A stretch of 11,123 nt of DNA, from NCBI GenBank assembly GCA_904501935.1, contig CAJGDA010000044.1, positions 1-11,123 of the forward strand. The letters are read 5' to 3'. The first letter of the stretch is position 1. Each line of letters starts with the position of its first letter. This document shows positions 7,210 to 11,123 of this stretch, in pieces. Made by a program: the position numbers and the translations under genes. The DNA is from an uncultured Methanobrevibacter sp. Lineage in GTDB: Archaea > Methanobacteriota > Methanobacteria > Methanobacteriales > Methanobacteriaceae. The notes under the pieces are model-generated. The model did not search any database and had not been told where the DNA came from. It was given only the letters and a program-made list of their open reading frames with translations.

Positions 7210-8061
7210 TCATTCTAAATTAAGTGTGTCTTTTAGGGCTTTTTCCATTACATCAACTGGCGCATCCCTGCCAGTCCAAATTTTAAAGCTTTCAGCACCC
7301 TGATAGAGCAGCATTTTAATTCCATAAACCGGTTTTGCACCTGCTCTAATAGCTTCCTTTATCAGTGCTGTTTCATTAGGATTGTAAACCGCATCAAATA
7401 CAACCAAATCCTCATGCATATCTCCTGCTGAAGCAATAGGTTCATCGTCTATGTTGGGATGCATTCCGATTGGTGTTGTATCAACCAAGATATCTGCATC
7501 TTTTAAGTAACCGCTAATTTCAGAAATTGAATCGGCTTTAACATCATCAATCAAGCCGGAGCCTAAAACATCGCTGGCCAAGCTTTGAGCCTTCTCAACA
7601 TTTCTGTTTAGTATTGTTAAAGATTCAGCACCGTATTTTGCAATGTAAAATGAGATTGCTCTTGATGCACCGCCTGCGCCTGCAACTACAACTTTTTTAT
7701 CTTTAATTGGAGTTACTTCCCCAATTGCTCTTACAGCACCGATTCCATCAGTATTGTAACCTTTCAATTCTTTAAAATCTATTGTATTAACTGCACCGAT
7801 TAAAGCGGCCACTTCATCGATTTCATCTAAAAACTGCATTACTTCAATCTTATGAGGGATTGTGACATTGAATCCTTTAATGTTAAGGGAATTTGCACCG
7901 TCAACTGCTGATTGCAAATTTTGGGGGTCGACATCAAATGCAACATAAGCATAATCCATTCCCAACTTTTCAAATGCTGCATTATGCATTGTCGGTGAAA
8001 AGCTATGTTCTACAGGATGGCCAATCAATCCTACAATATTTGTACTACCTTTAATTTTCAT
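7210..8061 (-). CDS. aroE: Shikimate dehydrogenase
   Basis: This cytosolic enzyme reduces 3-dehydroshikimate to shikimate with NADPH, a step of chorismate and aromatic amino-acid synthesis. It is 283 residues, normal for the family. The substrate site is seen as GHPVEHSFSPTMHN (14-27), with the two serines of SFS at 20 and 22. NVTIPHK (65-71) ends in the catalytic Lys71, VNT is at 91-93, and NTDG (103-106) carries the catalytic Asp105. The nucleotide-binding loop is GAGGAS (128-133), followed by the NRN motif (152-154), which in NADPH-type AroE contacts the 2'-phosphate. The late YQGAESF (253-259) holds the conserved Gln. No SD site precedes the ATG at 8061, and a TATA box 26-33 bases upstream suggests a leaderless message. 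It is the first gene of a two-gene unit and diverges from hisS. Confidence 0.95.
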   Translation of the reverse strand: MKIKGSTNIVGLIGHPVEHSFSPTMHNAAFEKLGMDYAYVAFDVDPQNLQSAVDGANSLNIKGFNVTIPHKIEVMQFLDEIDEVAALIGAVNTIDFKELKGYNTDGIGAVRAIGEVTPIKDKKVVVAGAGGASRAISFYIAKYGAESLTILNRNVEKAQSLASDVLGSGLIDDVKADSISEISGYLKDADILVDTTPIGMHPNIDDEPIASAGDMHEDLVVFDAVYNPNETALIKEAIRAGAKPVYGIKMLLYQGAESFKIWTGRDAPVDVMEKALKDTLNLE

Positions 8062-8080
8062 ATATATTTTATTAGATTAA

Positions 8081-8099
8081 CAAAGATTATATAACTTTG
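8081..8099. promoter_or_regulatory. Symmetric BRE-TATA-BRE shared by aroE and hisS
   Basis: CAAAGATTATATAACTTTG holds the palindromic TATA box TTATATAA (8087-8094). CAAAG lies on one side and its reverse complement CTTTG on the other, offset by one A. Each arm can serve as BRE for one direction. Predicted starts are near 8117 for hisS (leader about 29 bases, with an SD site) and about 8061-8064 for aroE (leader of 0-3 bases). Confidence 0.6.
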
Positions 8100-8132
8100 C
8101 AGATACAAATTTTAATCATAATATATCTTATC

Positions 8133-8140
8133 AAGGAGTG
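8133..8140 (+). promoter_or_regulatory. SD site of hisS
   Basis: AAGGAGTG, with the GGAG core at 8135-8138, lies seven bases before the ATG at 8146. This is the strongest SD match in the window. Confidence 0.75.
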
Positions 8141-8145
8141 TAAAA

Positions 8146-9441
8146 ATGGAATTTACAAGACCAAGAGGTACAAGAGATTTCTTATTTGAGGAAATGAGAG
8201 AAAGAAAGCAAGCAGAAAGTACCTTAAGAAAAGTATTCGAAAGTTACGGTTATCAAGAGATTCAAACCCCATTATTTGAAGAATTAAAATTATTTACAAC
8301 AAAATCTGGAGACGAAATTGTAAATCAATTGTACAATTTTAAAGACAAATCAGACAGAGAATTGACATTAAGACCTGAAATCACTGCTCCAGTTGCAAGA
8401 TTATACCTGAACGAACTTGAAAAGACAGCTACAAAACCTATTAAATTATATTACTACGGCAGCTGTTTTAGATATGAAAGACCTCAAAAAGGCAGATTCC
8501 GACAATTTTGGCAATTCGGCTGTGAATTGATTGGCGCTAAAACACCTCAAGGTGAAGCGGAAGTTATTGCATTGTGTACAGATGCGATAAATTCACTTGG
8601 AATTACAACAGCCGACGTTAACATCAACCACTTGGGAATCATTAGAGGCCTGTTCAAGCATTTTGACATTTCAGTTGAAACCCAAAGTGAAATCATGGTT
8701 GTTATTGATAAAGGCGATAAGGATTTGCTTATTGAGTCTTTAAGTGGAGATGAACCGATTATCGATAATGATGAATTAAATCAAATATTATTAAAACTAA
8801 TCGATTTGGTGGGAGACAAAACCATAATACCTGATGTTGAAGAGTTGATTGCACCTTACGATGAACCAAAAGAAGCATTAGAAGAACTTAAAGAACTAAT
8901 CAACTTATTGGAAGCATTCCAAGTGGAAAACTATACATTAAACCTTGGTGTTGCAAGAGGACTCGATTACTACACCGGAATCGTGTTTGAAATCTATGTT
9001 CCAGAGCTCGGCGCACAAAAGCAAATCTGCGGTGGAGGATCATACAGTTTAGTCAAGCTCTTTGGAGGTCAGGAAGTCGAATCAACCGGTTTTGCTCTAG
9101 GTTTTGACAGATTGATGAATGCGATTGAAGAGCTTACAGAAAAAGAGGAATTGCCTTCACACTTAGACGTTTATGTAGCTCCAATATCTAAAGACGTTAC
9201 TGCAAAAGCATTTGAAATAACTCAACTCTTAAGAAAAAACGGCTTTAAGACCGATGTTGATTTGAACGGCAAAAAATTCAAGAAGCTTATGAATTATGCA
9301 GATAAGATAAAAGTCGAAAAAATAGTCATTATCGGCGCTAAAGATTTAGAGGAAGGAAAAGTCACCGTCAAAAATATGATTAGTGGTGAACAAAGCCTAG
9401 TTGATATTGATGACATCATAGAATATTTAAGAGAGGAATGA
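8146..9441 (+). CDS. hisS: Histidyl-tRNA synthetase
   Basis: This class II synthetase charges tRNA-His with histidine in the cytosol and acts as a dimer. It is 431 residues, normal for the family. The N-terminus carries RPRGTRDF (5-12). Motif 1 lies in the helix and strand around FESYGYQEIQTPLFEELKLF (31-50). LRPEIT (75-80) is the conserved loop before motif 2, which is FRYERPQKGRFRQFWQFGCE (108-127). The histidine-specific signatures are RGLDYYTG (271-278) and CGGGSY (295-300). Motif 3 is GFALGFDRL (315-323). The C-terminal anticodon-binding domain begins near 338 (DVYVAPISK) and includes KTDVDLNGKKFKKLMNYADK. This is the full HisRS form, not the HisZ paralogue, which lacks this domain. It leads the hisS-hisI-ATPase unit and ends two bases before the preferred hisI start. 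Confidence 0.97.
   Translation: MEFTRPRGTRDFLFEEMRERKQAESTLRKVFESYGYQEIQTPLFEELKLFTTKSGDEIVNQLYNFKDKSDRELTLRPEITAPVARLYLNELEKTATKPIKLYYYGSCFRYERPQKGRFRQFWQFGCELIGAKTPQGEAEVIALCTDAINSLGITTADVNINHLGIIRGLFKHFDISVETQSEIMVVIDKGDKDLLIESLSGDEPIIDNDELNQILLKLIDLVGDKTIIPDVEELIAPYDEPKEALEELKELINLLEAFQVENYTLNLGVARGLDYYTGIVFEIYVPELGAQKQICGGGSYSLVKLFGGQEVESTGFALGFDRLMNAIEELTEKEELPSHLDVYVAPISKDVTAKAFEITQLLRKNGFKTDVDLNGKKFKKLMNYADKIKVEKIVIIGAKDLEEGKVTVKNMISGEQSLVDIDDIIEYLREE
9433..9436 (+). promoter_or_regulatory. SD site that decides the hisI start
   Basis: GAGG, inside the last codons of hisS, is seven bases before the ATG at 9444 but only one base before the in-frame ATG at 9438. The later ATG is therefore preferred. 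The first overlaps the hisS stop as ATGA. Confidence 0.55.
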
Positions 9442-9443
9442 AA

Positions 9444-9851
9444 ATGGAAATCAACTTCAGACATGAAATCAATGGCGTTAAAGTAATTACTGCTATCGCA
9501 CAGGATGCAAAAACAAATCAGATATTGATGTTGGCAAACATGAACAAGGAAGCATTGATTAAAACCATTGAAACAGGCAAAGCCCATTACTGGAGCACTT
9601 CAAGAAACAAGTTATGGCTTAAGGGCGAAAGTTCAGGCCATTTCCAGGAAGTAAAAGAAATCCTTGTAGACTGCGATATGGATGCAATCGTTCTAAAAAT
9701 TGAACAAACAGGTGCGGCCTGCCATGAAGGATACCGCTCATGCTTCTTTAGAAAACTTAACACAAAAAATGAAGTTGACATTGAAGATTTGAAAGATGAA
9801 GACTTGGAAGTCATTTTAGAAAGACTTGTAAACCCTGAAGATGTGTATTAA
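9444..9851 (+). CDS. hisI: Phosphoribosyl-AMP cyclohydrolase
   Basis: This cytosolic metal enzyme opens the adenine ring of phosphoribosyl-AMP, the third step of histidine synthesis. It is 135 residues, a stand-alone HisI without the HisE pyrophosphohydrolase domain found in many bacterial fusions. LMLANMNKEAL (29-39) and HYWSTSRNKLWLKGESSGH (48-66) are family signatures. DCDMD (76-80) supplies the Mg2+ ligands D76, D78 and D80 and the zinc ligand C77. The other zinc cysteines are C93 and C100 in ACHEGYRSC. All key residues are present. The start at 9444 follows the SD spacing; the ATG at 9438 would add M-K. The PIN-ATPase gene begins at the base after the hisI stop, so the two are very likely translated in tandem. 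No other his biosynthesis gene is in the window. Confidence 0.95.
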   Translation: MEINFRHEINGVKVITAIAQDAKTNQILMLANMNKEALIKTIETGKAHYWSTSRNKLWLKGESSGHFQEVKEILVDCDMDAIVLKIEQTGAACHEGYRSCFFRKLNTKNEVDIEDLKDEDLEVILERLVNPEDVY

Positions 9852-11123
9852 ATGAAATGTATTATACCTGATACAAGCGCCGTCATTATCGGTGCAGTAA
9901 GCAAACTGATTGAAGAGGAAGATTTGGATTATCCAGAAATCATCGTGCCTGAAGCAGTCGTTTGTGAACTCGAACATCAAGCCAATGACAATAGGTCTGA
10001 AGGTCGAAGAGGTTTGAAAGAATTGCAGAAATTGCAAGACCTTCAATACGAAGGAGAACTGTCCATTAGCTTTAAAGGAAAAAGGCCAACAAATTATGAC
10101 ATTAGATATGCAAAAAGCGGTGAAATCGACAGCATCATAAGGGATTTGGCTAGAAGTGAAATGGGAACACTCCTTACAAACGATAAGGTGCAGGCCGAAA
10201 CTGCAAAAGCTCAAGGAATTCCCGTTTACTATTATAAACAGGAATATGTTGAAAAACCGCTTTCAATTGAAGAATTCTTTGATGAAAATACAATGTCCAT
10301 TCATTTAAAGGAAAATGTTGTTCCAATGGCAAAAAAGGGAACCCCCGGACACATTGACTTTGAAGTATTGAATGAAAAGCGCTATTCCTACAAGGAACTC
10401 AAAGAAATAGTGGATGAAATCCTTGATAAGGCAAAAAGCGATCCAAAAACTTACTTGGAAAGTGAAAAAGAAGGTTCATTTGTCGTTCAGTCAAGGGAAT
10501 ACAGGATTTCAATAGCCTATCCTCCATTTTCAGAAGCTTTGGAAATCACTATTGTGAGGCCTGTAGCCAACATTAGTCTGGATGAATACCGCTTATCCGA
10601 AAAGTTACTGAACAGAATAAGAACAAGCGCTGAAGGAATATTGATTTCAGGTTCTCCAGGAGCTGGAAAATCCACGTTCGTGCAAGCAATCGCCAAATAC
10701 TATTCCTCGAAGTTAAATAAAATCGTCAAAACCATGGAATCTCCAAGAGACCTTCAACTTCCAGATGAGATAACACAATATTCACCATTGGAAGGAAGCA
10801 TGGAAAATACTGCAGATGTATTATTGCTTGTAAGACCCGATTATACAATTTATGATGAATTAAGAAAAAACAGCGACTTCAACATATTTGCAGACATGAG
10901 GCTTGCTGGCGTTGGAATGATTGGAGTTGTGCATGCAACCCGCCCGATTGATGCAATCCAAAGGATAGCTTCAAGAGTGGAACTTGGTGTAATCCCATCG
11001 ATTGTTGATACAAGCATTTACATTGAAGACGGTAAAGTCACAAGCGTTTATGAGACAAAAATGACCGTAAAAGTTCCAACCGGAATGAAGGAAGCAGACC
11101 TTGCAAGGCCCGTTATTGAAGTA
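9852..11123 (+). CDS. PIN-domain/PilT-type ATPase of the PINA family (3' end cut off)
   Basis: The frame is open from the ATG at 9852 to the window edge (424 codons), so the C-terminus is missing. The N-terminal PIN nuclease-like domain (about 1-130) shows its acidic residues: D7 in IIPDTSA, E39 in VVCELEHQ, E91/D93 in SGEIDSII and D111 in LLTNDKV. A linker (about 131-255) leads to a PilT/VirB11-type ATPase with the P-loop GSPGAGKST (267-275), the Asp-box-like RPDYTIYDELR (328-338) and the His-box GVVHATRP (358-365). Family members end in a KH-like domain, expected just beyond the edge. Sulfolobus PINA is a hexameric ATPase reported to move Holliday junctions and to work with the Hjm helicase; the same role here is inference. 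There is no good SD site. The ATG directly abuts the hisI stop (TAAATG), which suggests coupled translation. Other PIN/PilT proteins are possible, but the domain order fits PINA well. Confidence 0.9.
   Translation, partial: MKCIIPDTSAVIIGAVSKLIEEEDLDYPEIIVPEAVVCELEHQANDNRSEGRRGLKELQKLQDLQYEGELSISFKGKRPTNYDIRYAKSGEIDSIIRDLARSEMGTLLTNDKVQAETAKAQGIPVYYYKQEYVEKPLSIEEFFDENTMSIHLKENVVPMAKKGTPGHIDFEVLNEKRYSYKELKEIVDEILDKAKSDPKTYLESEKEGSFVVQSREYRISIAYPPFSEALEITIVRPVANISLDEYRLSEKLLNRIRTSAEGILISGSPGAGKSTFVQAIAKYYSSKLNKIVKTMESPRDLQLPDEITQYSPLEGSMENTADVLLLVRPDYTIYDELRKNSDFNIFADMRLAGVGMIGVVHATRPIDAIQRIASRVELGVIPSIVDTSIYIEDGKVTSVYETKMTVKVPTGMKEADLARPVIEV

Noticed and set aside
9816..10214. Antisense 132-codon frame opposite hisI and the PIN-ATPase gene
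   Set aside because: The plus strand carries a continuous PIN domain with its acidic residues in place; the antisense product (MSFCSFGLHL...) shows no domain and has no promoter or SD site.

Overview
The window looks like ordinary core chromosome of an AT-rich methanogenic archaeon, most likely Methanobacteriales and perhaps Methanobrevibacter. The domain is clear from the archaeal clamp loader (RfcS and RfcL), the archaeal-type LeuRS C-terminus, the PIN-ATPase of the PINA type, TATA/BRE promoters and GGTG-type Shine-Dalgarno (SD) sites. The order and genus are inferred from base composition and gene content, not from an alignment. There are ten protein genes and no RNA gene, CRISPR array, insertion sequence or prophage.

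Layout. (1) 1-1161: the 3' part of leuS, closed by a hairpin plus T-run that overlaps its stop codon. (2) 1327-2163: a single-gene unit for a secreted amino-acid-binding protein of the SBP_bac_3 type, with its own promoter and terminator. (3) 2207-3907, minus strand: an htpX-trmI pair (membrane zinc protease, then tRNA m1A methyltransferase). (4) 4056-6533: a tight rfcS-rfcL operon. (5) 6519-8061, minus strand: aroE followed by a gene I do not recognise, whose 3' end overlaps the rfcL PIP-box codons. (6) 8146-11123: hisS-hisI-PIN/KH ATPase, packed with almost no spacing; the last gene runs off the window. No gap exceeds 300 bases; the largest are 1162-1326 and 3908-4055, and both carry promoter-like sequence.

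The genes serve three themes. Translation is represented by LeuRS, HisRS and TrmI. DNA replication and fork handling are represented by RfcS/RfcL and the PINA-like ATPase. Amino-acid metabolism is represented by AroE, HisI and the amino-acid-binding protein.

The points most worth a second look are an EF-hand-like Ca2+ loop inside the HtpX protease; a nearly symmetric BRE-TATA-BRE element that appears to drive aroE and hisS divergently, with aroE probably leaderless; a codon-register antisense overlap at the rfcL PIP box; the unrecognised gene after aroE; and SD sites whose in-frame GTG falsely extends two genes. I saw no convincing new multi-gene system.
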